Source of the DNA: Pestalotiopsis fici W106-1
Lineage: Eukaryota > Ascomycota > Sordariomycetes > Amphisphaeriales > Sporocadaceae
Direction of reading: 5' to 3'
Length of the DNA: 64,000 nt
NCBI RefSeq assembly: GCF_000516985.1
Contig: NW_006917094.1
Location: 2,604,001 to 2,668,000 of the forward strand
A program made the translations under genes and the position numbers. This document shows positions 45,419-57,400 of this stretch, piece by piece; the first letter of the stretch is position 1; each line of letters begins with the position of its first letter. The notes below the pieces were generated by a model. The model had not been told where the DNA came from. It worked only from the letters and a program-made list of their open reading frames with translations, and searched no databases.

Positions 45419-48400
45419 TTAATTCGGCCTCAGTGCAGAGTAGTGGTTGCTGGAACCAGCAGAGCCCCAGACCGCTTGAATTTCGGCAATCGTCAATGAC
45501 GCTCCTTTCTTCTTGGCAATGACAGCATTCTCTGCCGCGATAAGGGCGTCGATACCGGCCTGTTGGGCATTGTTCTGAATCCAGACGGTGCCGGTGGGGG
45601 TGCCGTGACTCGCCGGGATGCCCAGCAGCACGTGCGACATGGAGGTGGCGGGCGCGTAGACACCGAGCTGGTAGACGCGGCCGCGCGCGAGGGCCCAGTC
45701 GAGCAGCGTCGAGGCGGCCTGGTCGCTGCCCAGCTCGTTCATGTTGGTCAGGCCCGTGATGGTCCGCTGTGTCTGGATCATGCTGTCTCGCGGGTGCTGG
45801 AAGTGGTCGTACAATTCCGCAATGGTCGGCGCCGTCTCGGCTGGGTATTGCGCCTGTATACTACCAATGATGGCGTAGAGGGCACAGAGCAGTCTGTTGC
45901 CGCTCGTCGGCAGCATGGCGTAGCCTCGGGGGAAGATGGCGTTGAAGTCGGCCCTAGCGGCGTCGAGGCGAGCCTGGGCCGCGGCGCTCAGAGGCTTTGT
46001 GACCGGCCGTGAGGCTCCTCCCCCGAGCGCTGATGTTTTTCCAGTGATGTAAAAATTCCCCGTGGTCATCTTTGCACCGCGCGCCATCCTGCCCCAGACG
46101 TCTAATCTCATGACATCCTCGAGATCGGGCACGAGTCTAATTCTCCACGTGCCATTCTTCTTCCTGGACGTCCGGACAATCTCGTTACCATCGCTGCGCA
46201 GGTGAGACGGAAGAATGTTGTCGGCATCTTCCCATTCTACGTCATCTGCGTCGCTCTCACTATCGCCACTGTCGCCGGCGGTGATGGCTCCTCGTGCTAT
46301 AGTGCCTCCATGGATGATCTGCCTCTTAGGCACACGCCCATCCGAGGCCATAAAGGCGGTGGGGACCTTGCGCTTCAAGTCCAGGCCCACAGAGGATGGA
46401 GTCTTGGTCAGGTCCATGTCTGGCAAGAGAGATACGCGCTTGGGAGGAGGAGTGATCCAATCTGCCATGTGGCCAATGATATCACCAAGACGGTTGCTCC
46501 TCTGATACGTTGGATCCAGAACTGTTTCTCATGGTTAGTCGTAACATAAGGAGCAAACTTAGCAGTAAAGACTCACTCTTCTCAAGTTCCTGACTGATCT
46601 TGACCTGCTGCAACAAAGTATCTCCCATGGGGAACACTGCAGGTCCGGGTATGAATTGCTGCTTGATTCGGGCGATTGGCTTGAATGCTGCGCCTGGCAT
46701 TACAGCGCCACCACTAATGGTCTTGCTCGAAGGTTGCACACTGGTTCCAGGAGGCGCAACGTAGATCTGCCAGCCTGGTCCAAAGTTGTCGGTGGTCTCA
46801 ACAATCTTGACAATCTCCTTCGATAGGTATCGTACGAGTTGGCCAGCAACATTCGATTTGTCTGGGTCGGATATCAGTCCAACCAACCGCGACACGACAT
46901 CACTGTTTGCGGGAACCATTTCCGTCGGCCCAACCTTGATGCCGTACTTGAAAAAGGATGCCACGGGCTGTATACTTGGATCCTCATCACGACGCTCGAT
47001 AATGGTCGTTCTGGTTGTCTCCTTGGTCTGCTTGCTCACCGGCCACCGTTGCATGTCGAAGTACCGCTTCCGTCGGTACGGAGCGTGGCGCTCTCGAACT
47101 TCCTCCTTTCCAAAGCTCCAAATGTTGGCTCTCTCAAAGAACTCAAACATTTGTGAGTGTTTATCCGTAAAGACGGTCCGCCGACTGGGGTACAGCATGA
47201 CACGGTCCTGGACCATGTCTTCAATGATACCTCCACGGATGACTTCAAAAATCTCCGTGGCGTTCTTGCTACCCGCTGCCGGGTGTTGCTCGTCTGCCTT
47301 CGCAATCACGGTATTGGCCGAGGCCAGTTTTATGGGAATAAAGGCTCCGTTGGCCGCCGCAGGGTCGAGCCATAGCTTCTCAACGTGCTTCTTCCATTCC
47401 CTGAGGGCAGTGTTACAATGTGTGCGCTTCAGGGCTGACTGTCTTGAGGTTCTCTTGACCAAGTCACGATACGACCTAAGGGTACGACCCATGCGGTAGG
47501 CCAGGTTACGCAAGAACTGGGTCGTCTTGGTCGAGTAGCCCGTATCCCGGTTTACGACGGTCTTGTAGTCGCAAAGATCTTCCCATGATGGACAATCGCG
47601 TCGGGCTTGTACGCTGGTTGCTGGAAATTCTGGGCCCTGCTTCCAAAATCTCTCGACGATGTAGCGGTTTCTCCACGTTTGGTACGGGAGCTGGTCGGTG
47701 TGTATGGCTGCCCGATTGCGTGCCATCATAACGTTTGCATACTCCTCACTATTCTTGGCGTTTGCGGCATCGACCGCAGCCTGGTCTCTGTGGCGCCAGC
47801 GTATGCGCTCCTCTGCGTACCTCAATGGATTGCCTTCGCTGTCCGAACTTGATTCGACGTTGAAGTTGTCGTGCGCGTCTACACCGGGCGGCACTGAGAC
47901 AATGAAACCGCCGGCCGACGCAAAGTTGGGGTCCGGATAGCCGTAGAGCATGCCCTTGCCTGACCACCACTGGCCGTCTTTGAACCCAACAGGGTTTTCC
48001 GGACGCTTATAACTATTTAGAATGTCAGCCACAGACGCCGCAGCAGATGAATCAAGGAATATCCCAACTTACGAAATGCGGCCCATCTCTGCCAATTGTG
48101 AACAATACACCTTTAGCTCCTTGAGACTGAACTGGTACAAGGCATTTGGTAATGGTGCCCCGTTGAGCTCAAATTTCGGAGGCGTATGAAACACGGTGAC
48201 AAGATCCTTTTCCCACTGACGACTGGCAACTTCCTTACCTCCAAGATTGATCATAGGTAGCAGATGTTCCAGAGCAATCTGTCTAGGCCTGTAGGTAGGC
48301 CTCTCATCGCCCTTCCTGTGATCAGCTACCCAGAAGGGATTGTTGTGAACGTCCGTCATCAGGGCTTGCAAGCGATTATCCAGAATGATGATGAGGGGGT

Positions 48401-49817
48401 CCTCGGGCTGGGTAACGGATAGGCCACAGAGAGCTTTGCTGGTGGGCGGCAAGCAAAATATCTTGAGCCATGATATGTCTGTATCATCCACAAGTTGGAA
48501 TTTGTCGTCTCTTCCGGTCACCAAGTCAATATTGGGTCGGGGGATAACTTCGTCTGAGAGGGGTTCTCCTGCTTCACCTGCCCTCATGTCTGCAAGGCAC
48601 CACGTCAGCATCTGACGGCTGTTGGTCTGCTCCAGTTTTTCCAGCACCGCCTTGAGCGCAACCAGCTTCTTGCCTACGGCCAGCCAATGCTTGTCCCAGA
48701 CGTTCTTGTCGTCAAACGTGTACGGGCCGCGGTAGTTGACGGGCAAATGGATGCGCTTGAAGTCTTTCCAGTAGCGTTTCTGATACTGCTTGCGGCTCCA
48801 GGCCGAGAGGTAGTCGGCTTGCTCGCGCCACTGGTTGTACCAGTAGACCCAAGGCGATGGCTCATACTCCTTGTGCCGGTCCACGTCGAACGTGTGGGTG
48901 TCGTCGTTCCACTTCTCCCGGCGAGGCAAGGCCATGGCGCTAAAGTGAATGTCCTTGAACTTCTCAGGCTTCTTGGGGAGAACTACGCGCCTCCATGCGC
49001 TACCAATCTCCCTGTTCTCGCTATTGTCCATGATTGCCAGGACCTTTTGGATCAGTACGCGCCTCAGGCCGCGCTCAACGGCGAACCTCTTATCGTCCTG
49101 CAAGGGCAAAGCCTGGATGTCATGTCCGAACTTGAGATTGGCCGGTATGCTTTGTTGCATCAGGCGCTCGTATATCTTGTTTTCAAATTGCGCAAGGTTG
49201 ATACCCTTCGAGTTACCGTTCCTCTGCAGCCACGGATGGGTCTCCCTCCAGCGCTTTTCCTTGGTATTGGGTTCTTTTGCCCACAAGTCCGCGTGCACGC
49301 TGAAATTTCTATAGTCTCCGTACATTTCCTGGGCCTCCTTTCGTTTGAAGAAGTACTTCCAATCCAGTCCTCTCTTGAACGACATGAGTTGAGGCTGGAA
49401 CGGTGGGTCCATGACCTGGTCTGGCCGGGGAACCAAGGAGGTGTACGTTGGCGGCGGCCTTGGTTTTTCATCGCAGCACGGGTCAGGCAAGTCTCGAGTA
49501 TACGGCGCCATGCGCGTTGGAAATGTCAACCTTGGCGTCCGCATGGTGGTGAAGCGATAGGGTCCCTTGACCCGGGCACAGTACCGTTCGTGCACCTCGA
49601 GCAGCATCTTGGCTTCATTGAATATGTCCGTCAGGGCGGTATCAAAGATTGGGTCTTCTTCTTTCCGATAGAAGTCGGCATCTGCCAAAAGATCTTCGTA
49701 GCCCGCGACCGCCGTCGGCCATGTGGCTGCGTTGTAGTCATTTTCCTGGCGAAGGCGAAAAACAGCAACCGGGAGTTGAGCTTGCACCTGGGCCGGGGTA
49801 CGTCTTGTTGCTGCCAT
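45419..49817 (-). CDS. 1427-residue protein with possible OTU-like C-terminal protease domain
   Basis: Three exons, complement(45419..46521, 46577..48012, 48073..49817), join in phase. The introns are 60 and 55 nt with GTAAGT/GTGAGT donors and CTGAC/CTAAC branches. The ATG at 49817 sits in a perfect GCCACCATGG context. The first about 1060 residues show no domain I recognise. They are rich in Trp, Tyr, Arg and Lys, have no signal peptide or membrane helix, and look globular and possibly nucleic-acid or protein binding. An acidic stretch (DSESDADDVEWEDAD) lies near residue 1150. The last about 180 residues carry SGNRLLCALYA (Cys1273) and end in NHYSALRP (His1420). That Cys...His spacing and the terminal HYS motif recall OTU-like cysteine proteases, but the usual DGNC start is not matched, so this is tentative. 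It is head-to-head with the retropepsin-like gene. Confidence 0.72.
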
Positions 49818-50444
49818 GGTGGCCAACCCGCCCAGAATACTGGGGTTTTCCTACTTCTCAAGGCCTAGATGGATATTCGAGCTCCAAAAGTATCTTGCGC
49901 GTTGGCGGCAGCCAGATGTCATTCGATATCTTCTGCGTGCGCGCCCACTCGAAATGAATGCTAGGTGGATGCGCGAGGGAGTCGCGCGACTGGGCTAATT
50001 GGGCAGTCTTCTGAAGGAGAAGAAAAGAATTTTAGAAGGAGGGAAGACGTTTGCGAAAGTCCCAATGCGACAATATGTTTTGAACAAGGCGCATCTCCCA
50101 CGAGCTTGCCCAGGATTTCTCAGGGTTGCCAGGGAAGGAAATGAGCACATTCCAGAGCCATCCCTTGGGTATTTTGCGCCCAGAACGTAAATCTCACCAA
50201 AACAAAGAATGCGGCGGTTCTTTTCTGAGACCAGAGTCTCTCGCATGAGGAATGGGACAATGAGTGAGACAGGTGTTCTGCAATATCTGCTTCCGGTCGT
50301 CTTTGTTCAGAATCCAGACCTGAATGAATAGGTATACTGACAGTTTTCACATCCAGTAAGCCAGGGTGGCATTGCGACCATTCGACAAGGACGAATTTCC
50401 AATGATTCAACCCATTATTTATCGACGGAGGGATCAAGGTCAAA
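49818..50444. promoter_or_regulatory. Shared divergent promoter region
   Basis: 627 nt between the two start codons of the 1427-residue protein (-) and the aspartic-protease-like protein (+). No gene is supported inside it. The layout allows common control. Confidence 0.45.
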
Positions 50445-52252
50445 ATGTCTAGTCCTCTAGAAGATCAACCTATGGGGCCAAGACGAAGCGCACGCATACA
50501 GCGGCGTCAGGGGTCGACGTCAAATGGGCAATCCGACACAAGAGAACAGATGAGAAGACAAACCAGGGTTGAATATCTCGAACGCCTTTATGATAGTGAA
50601 TCTGGCTCTAGAGACAAGGAACGTCCAATTCTTACACCAATCGTCGGAGAACCCGTATTTCGAGACCCCCGTAAAACACAGAATGAGACTCAGACCACAG
50701 AGCCAACTCAGCCAGAGGAGTCGAAAGCTGTAGAATTCGAAGAGATACAAACCACGGCTGAAAGTGACGAGAAGCCGTGGGAGACACTGGTAATCGGCGC
50801 TCCACTGGGCGATAATTTGAGCAAGATTGAGTACAAAGATCGTGAAATCTTGCAACAAAAGTTTATAGTCGAATGGACGACGCGATGTGAGCCTGATAGT
50901 ACCGATGCTCAGCAGCAACTCCTCGAAGAGATGATTGAAGAGAAGGACTCTATGGAAGCGGATCCAAACAGCCACTTGCCTTTGTAAGTCTATTCAGACA
51001 AGTCCTTCCGTCATTGATCCTCTTTCATTCTGACTCAAACCACCATAGTGATGAGCTTCAGGCGGCAACTGAAGCACCCAAGAGATTAAATACACTACGT
51101 TACGCGTTACAGGAGCCTGAATACCAAAATCAGAGGGAAAACATCGAGGCCGCCATAGAAGGATACGAATCAGGCCGTATACAGTGTTCGGAAAACTACA
51201 CTCTGTTGTACGCCGGCAAGATTGTCGACACCTGCACTTCATATCAGGCTTTCGTGGTTGACAGAATGGAGAGGCTAGACCGATACTATGAAGAACTGGG
51301 TGCTGGCTGTCTTTGGTGGGAACCACCACTAACAGGATCTGAGCGCAGGGCAATCGCCAAGAAGGGGTTCTGTCTTCAACAGGAGAAAAACCCAATGACA
51401 GGACTTCCCAAATCGAATTTCAATGTTGGCGCCTGGGCGATAAATATGAGATTCATTGTCGATGAGAAGAAAGTGCTCCGAGGGCCGGTAAAATGGGGAA
51501 AGTCATCAACATATAAAAAGTCCCGTCCGTATGCAGACGAGCTGCGTTCTGCCACTTTCCGCATGATGCTGGACACTGGTGCAACTTACCCAATGCTCAC
51601 TGACCATGACTTTAAGCATCTTGGAATTCCAGATTTTACAAAGAACTACGCGCCACAGACGGTACTCGATCTGGAAACCGCCAATGGAGAAGTAGCACTC
51701 CCGCATTACGAATTGGAAGTCGGAATAGGTGCAAGCCTGAGCAGAAAGACATGGCATGAGGCAGCTAGGCCGACAGGTTGGCCACATGAGGCAGGAATTC
51801 TTGGATCACTTTATCCAGTCGGAATAACCAAGCACAAAAAGTCTAGTGATCGCTGGACACAGCGCTTGAGTAGCCTTCTTCCGTTCGTGGCTTGCTACGT
51901 ATCTTCCGCTCCCAATACGGGAGAGATCTGGATGGGCGAAGACCGTAGAGACGTTGTTGGCGCACGAAGGCTTCCTCCCTTTCAGCGACTCACCACCAAA
52001 GGAGCATGGGGTCACGAACGGCCTCCCGGTTTTGCCAAGTACGAAGACATCGTCCACCGCCTCGAGGAGCCCGATGAGGTGATATTCGTGCACAATTTCT
52101 GGGACCCTAGTAAAGCAGGTCTACAACGTCATTTCTTTGAGCACGAAGACAAGGCAACCAACAAGTCAACGTATGGATTAAGCGACATGATAGGTTCTGT
52201 CAAGGCGTACCCGGAGGCTGTCACCTTCGGACCTCTTCCGAGTAAACCATGA
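50445..52252 (+). CDS. Retropepsin-like aspartic protease domain protein
   Basis: Two exons, 50445..50983 and 51049..52252, with a 65-nt intron (GTAAGT...ATAG) give 580 residues. The N-terminal about 200 residues are charged and Gln/Glu-rich, probably disordered. A central helical region follows, then FRMMLDTGATYPML with the catalytic motif D-T-G-A (Asp355) and a beta-rich stretch after it, as in retroviral-type (A2-like) aspartic protease folds. Only one D-T-G-A is seen, so activity would need a homodimer, as in retropepsins and Ddi1. No reverse transcriptase, integrase, zinc knuckle or terminal repeat is nearby, so this is a stand-alone gene, not an obvious retrotransposon. Similar fungal orphan proteins exist as far as I recall, without known function. 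It is divergent from the OTU-like gene. Confidence 0.78.
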
Positions 52253-53033
52253 GTTCCAAGTTTCATCGCGATTATCTCTCTCCAGGACAAAGAAACGACG
52301 ACGGGAGCACGTAGCAGGGTAAAAATAGAAGTATGTCTCATAATGGGCGTTAACTTAAGCTGACAAACCTGAAACGAAACTTTCAAGCTCTGTAACATGA
52401 TGAAATATAGAAGCATTTGATTCCACGACATACTTTCTCAAACTCTGACTTTGATTGATGACCACAGCAGCTGCATATAGAAAACTTTTCACGGTAATTG
52501 CCATAACAAAGCAGTGGCACCATCAACGTTTTTTTAACCCCCTTCAACTGGCGGCTATCGAGGTAGACGCCACCACGATACTCACCCCATAGGTTTATAT
52601 GGCATGTTGAAATCTAATGCGGAGCCTCACAGGCTTGTCCTATGTCAGTGTATCTCATATTGATGAAGTCAAGTAAGGATACGAAGCCTCGTCAACCACC
52701 TGGCAGGCATTACCATTGGTCCCGTTCCCAACCAGCTGGGTACAGCATACGCCTCGCTGGAACGTCTGCACGTTTTGCACGTCCGTCATGCACAAGAAGC
52801 AAGCAAAAGATCTGTCGTGGGCACTTCAAACCCCTCGTATCTGCTCGATGATCGAAAAAAATAAATACAACAAAAAGAACTTGCTGAACCTAAAATTTGG
52901 TATCGGTCTCCATTGGCCAATGAGTCCTGTAGTTCTATAAAAGCAAAAAAGGGGGTTGCATCAACACTGCTCAAGCGAGATTCCCATGGTTCGCTATCAA
53001 GAGGTCTTCTCGGATCCTACAGAGAGAGAAAGC

Positions 53034-53053
53034 AAAAAAAAAAAAAAAAAAAA
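53034..53053. repeat. Poly-A run (20 nt)
   Basis: Uninterrupted A homopolymer, read directly. Confidence 0.9.
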
Positions 53054-54386
53054 CAAGCGCGCGGGAAATTTGACAGGCGATCTTTTGTCTTGGCAGATGG
53101 ATTTTGTTTGGTACTGTACAGTGTAGGACTCGAAACATGCGAACATGATAGATCCCGCCATATGACAAGCGACAGATCGAAATACTGTACATAACAATGA
53201 CCCATCGGAATCCTTCTGCTTACAATGTGGGTTACTTCCTCGGCCGCGGTGGCGTTGGCAGTTCGTGTACGGCTGGCCAGTAGATCCGTTGTTGTTGGTC
53301 GGTACCTATGTAGGTGGGAATGAGGGACCCTTTTCGAACCTGATTCTCAAACCCAGCTCTTCTTTCCAGCTCGTCCAGGTTACCTAGCTAGTAATCGTCG
53401 TTTCGTCCTATGTAGGTGTGGTGGGCAATAAATCATGCCAGCGCACAGCGGGCACGAATTGCCATCTTGCATTCAGCTCTTGTGATCTATACCACGTTAA
53501 AATAATGGGCTGGAACTATTGCATTACTAGAATGGCATGGCATTCACAATTCTCATAGGGCTCCTGTTTGGCGCCCAGCAAGCAAAAGCCCGGAGATGAG
53601 AGGCAGCCCTGTTCGGCGACTCGGTTGGTGTGGCTGGGGGGGTTGAAGTACGGTAGCAGATCAGGAAAGACGTAATTCCTTTGCAGCTCGCCTCGAGCAA
53701 CCCGCCTAGACCATATCCGGCCAGTCAGCTCTCACAATGGCGTGTCGAAACTCGACTTCTCACGCGTTAAGTGGTTCGTTCTATTTAAACTTTCTTCCAA
53801 CTGTAGACCTTGACAAGAAAAAACCGGATCAGAGTGACCTGGTGCAGGAAGGATTCGAAAGAGAAAAAGGCCTACTTCCAGCCTTTCTCCTACATACTAT
53901 TTCGCACCCCGCGATTAGGTGTTCCCACTAACAGACATGACGAAGACAAAAGACTGCCCGCTTTCGCCCAATTCCGACTTCCACCTTCTCGGAACGCGTC
54001 TTTTGGGATTCTGCCCCCTCACCCCTCAACAATGGACCCTGAAACATCAATCGGGGGCGCGTTGAGCAAGTGTATTGGGGTCTCGGCCCTGCTTGCTTAC
54101 TGGCTGGGAACGCGATCCCAGGAAATCTTTTGCCCTTTCGCCAAACCGGATGGCGAAAATGCGACTGCGACCCCCCGCTCGCTCGCTCGGGCGTGGAGGT
54201 CCGCCAGCTCGGTATTATTGTCTGTGCAATTTCAATGTCCGTTTGCACACGGAGCAAAGTCTGTATTTGCATGATCGTCTGTGTCTGTCACCGGAAGCGG
54301 AAGCCATTACGAAAGAAGGATGTCTCTTTGCCGGGAAGAACAAAAAAAAAATCCAAGTGACGAAACCATACTTGATTTCTGCGGGT

Positions 54387-54426
54387 GCACATACACGCAC
54401 ACATACACGTACACATACACATACAT
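54387..54426. repeat. CA/TACACA microsatellite
   Basis: About 40 nt of alternating CACA and TACACA units. It reads through open frames on both strands as artificial Thr/His or Tyr/Val runs. Confidence 0.85.
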
Positions 54427-57400
54427 GGTGAGATTTTTGGACGCAATCCGGATCGATGGAGTACGAAATGTTGCTAGTATGATGATGTATGTATGCATGC
54501 TCGTGGCGGTGCTTTCGTGTAAGGCGTAGGGACTAGGTTCGAGAATGCAAGGGGAGCCACTATAAAGTCCGACACTGCACACACGACACACTCCTCCTTG
54601 CTACTGTGTAAGCAGAGAAGCACGACATCCCACTACTGCTAGATGGGCAGAATCCCTCCTGCCTTAATCCCCTGCTATTACGAATGTGGGGTATTTACTC
54701 CGTCTACTGTACTGTATATGTCAGGTACCTTGGAGCTGCTGCTGGCTGCTTCTTGCTATATGTAGGTGTCGAGCTTCGTGTCGTGTTGAGTGGCAATATA
54801 CGCATTTACCACCTTATCAGTGCATTATCAGTGTACTTTGCTGCGGTTGGGGCATTTGAGCGGATCTAAATTGTATCAATAGCCGCCGAGAGGCAAAAGC
54901 CATGATTTTGATCAAGACCCCGAAGCCAAAAATGGGTTCTTGAGCAGTCCCTGCAGATCTGTAGATGTAGAGCTTGTCGGCTCAAATCTTGTTGGCTTTT
55001 GTATACTTCAGCAAGTAAGGTGGATGCCAAAGTATTGCTTGCAATTAAGAGTTCGTAAATGCTGTTATTGTGTGCCATTGCAAAACGTGACTGAATACCC
55101 TAGTAACGCCTAATTGATGCCGACATGATCGCCGAATATACGATTTTGCGCTGCTGTGTGGTATGATCAAGGTAACATCAAACGCGGTACTTGACACAAA
55201 CATCATGTCCCGTTGTTGACAATAAGGGTCGAATTTTGTCATATCAAGGCTGAGCGCGACGTATATATTGACATCAACAAGAGAAGTCTTGAATGTGACG
55301 TTGGTTCTGCATATAGAAAGAGCCCGCCAAAAAACCTGCGACGCGTGGTTTAATGCTGTTTCAAACTGTCAAAGAACTATCAACAACGCAACGACGGGTC
55401 AAGGGTTTGCGGATGAATAGACCCCGTCGGATGGAACGCTTGCGCCGCGTGGTGGTTGATCTGGGCTCGACTGGTCACATTATTCGATCCCAAATCCATT
55501 ATTAATAGCGGGCAAGCAAATACTACATAGGGCGGTCGAAGGGCTGGACAAGGGAGCAAGAACATGTACGTAGCTAGAAGAGATAACGTTTGAACAAGTA
55601 CATACAGCTGCGGTTGCGGCGGGAACAAGGGTATCAAAAATCCACCTTTTCAAGGATCCAAATCTTGACGTTGGAGAAGGCCTGCCCAATCAAGGGTCTA
55701 GAAGGCTAGTTGTTCTGAATTTCGAGTTTGTAGATCTCATATAGTCGGTCGTATTTGCAATAAAGCTTTCTCAAGGCAAGAAGAAAAAGCAGCTCCACGA
55801 GAATTTGTTATTATTATCAGGATTGACCAGCCTCGTGCAAAAAACGCGACTTTATCACACCAACACACACGTGTTTCGCTTGGGCACAGACGCCCATTGT
55901 TCCCGCTGATGCATACATCCCCCGGTCTTGTCCTGGGCACGGTGGAAGGAGGTTTGTGCCTTTTCATTCTCGGGTCTGTCGTCATGTCATTGCAACAACA
56001 CGGAATCAAGAAGAACGTTGCCTTGGGGCATAGGGCAGAAACCCAATGCCATTCGGCAATTCGCTTTTGGTGACATCCTACCAAGAGTTGCTCGGTTGTT
56101 TGGTGTTGATGTAAAGGCATCAGAGTCCTGCAGATCAGTTACATGGTTATTCTACGCAGTAATATAGCTCGAGAGATACAGGCCCCCAATCACACATCAC
56201 AAGGGGGCTAAAGCAGTCGTTCGGATTAAGTGAGGAGGGGCAATTGGGCGTGGCATCGGATCGTCTTGTCCTTGTCGTTGATGAACAAGAAGAAAAAAAA
56301 AATCGTGGCTTGCAAGGCTTGCTAACAGTGCTTTCGCCAACGCCGATTTGCCGGATTCGCACGCTTTGCTTTTCTCTTTTTGGTAGGGGGCTGCCGTGGG
56401 AATATGCAAAATGCGCGTCCCAACCCCGGTCCGGTCGACGTCGGCTGCTTTTCGAAATCTGCAAAATGGGCATCGGGAATTCGATCAATCAGCATGCAGT
56501 GTCTCCCTGATGTGCAGTTGGCGCGGGCATGGTTGCGAGAACAAGGGAGGGGGAGGTGCGAGCCTTGCCCCGGGCGACTGGCTACTACTGCTTTCGTAGA
56601 AAGAGAAACTGGAAAAGCTCCGGGGCTCCAATCGATTGCCTGAGCGCAACTTGGTTCTCCGGAAATATGATGTCTTGCCCGGCTTGAGCAGACGGGAGAT
56701 GGGAAACTGTGTGTGTATGTAGATGACTGACGATATCAAATTATCAGCTAGAAAGGAAAGCAAATGGGTCCCTGCCTGACATCAATTTGCATGATAGATT
56801 GCGTTGATGAGTGATATATCTGGTTGCTGCCGGTCGTGCGTTTCCGGTTCGTTGCAAATCCCTATCATCCAGCATGAACGGTGGATCATGAAATTCCCGG
56901 GTAACCCTCGTCCCCAAAAAAGGTCAGAGTGGAGAGGCTGTCAGCATAACGTCCAAGCCAAGTGAAAAAGAAAAGACATCACATCAAGCCGTGCTGATTC
57001 AAGGATGATTTCAAATGATGATAAACCGGCCGTGATTCTGCAAGGTGGTTAGAGAGGAAAAAAACTGTTCTGTTGCATCCCGTGCCGAAACATACGAGAA
57101 TCGCTAATAAATGGGTTGAGGGCCGGCGGGCGTTGCCTTGCTGCTACCAAGACTTACATATGTACCCCATAGCCAAATCTGGTGGTAGTAAATACAGGCA
57201 TGTCGACATTATAGACAGGCCAGTTGCATAGGACCCCAGAATAGACAGCTCAAGGATGAGCTGCCGCGTATTGGGATCAGGCATTTTTACAGTCTCTCCG
57301 CCCCCTATCATCAATTCCTGGCACTTCGAGACATGTACTATGTAGACTGCAGTGTGCAGGGGCGGGGATTTTGCAATCCATCTAGGCCTGCAACCGTACG

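Noticed and set aside
48687..49868. 393-codon plus-strand frame opposite the 1427-residue protein gene
   Set aside because: It is an antisense shadow of a strongly supported spliced gene; its composition is odd and there is no domain.
50445..52252. Retrotransposon gag-pol
   Set aside because: Only the protease-like motif is present. There is no reverse transcriptase, RNase H, integrase or terminal repeats, and the gene has a normal intron.
53810..54274. 154-codon plus-strand frame
   Set aside because: Basic, low-complexity translation that ends in microsatellite-flanking sequence; not supported.
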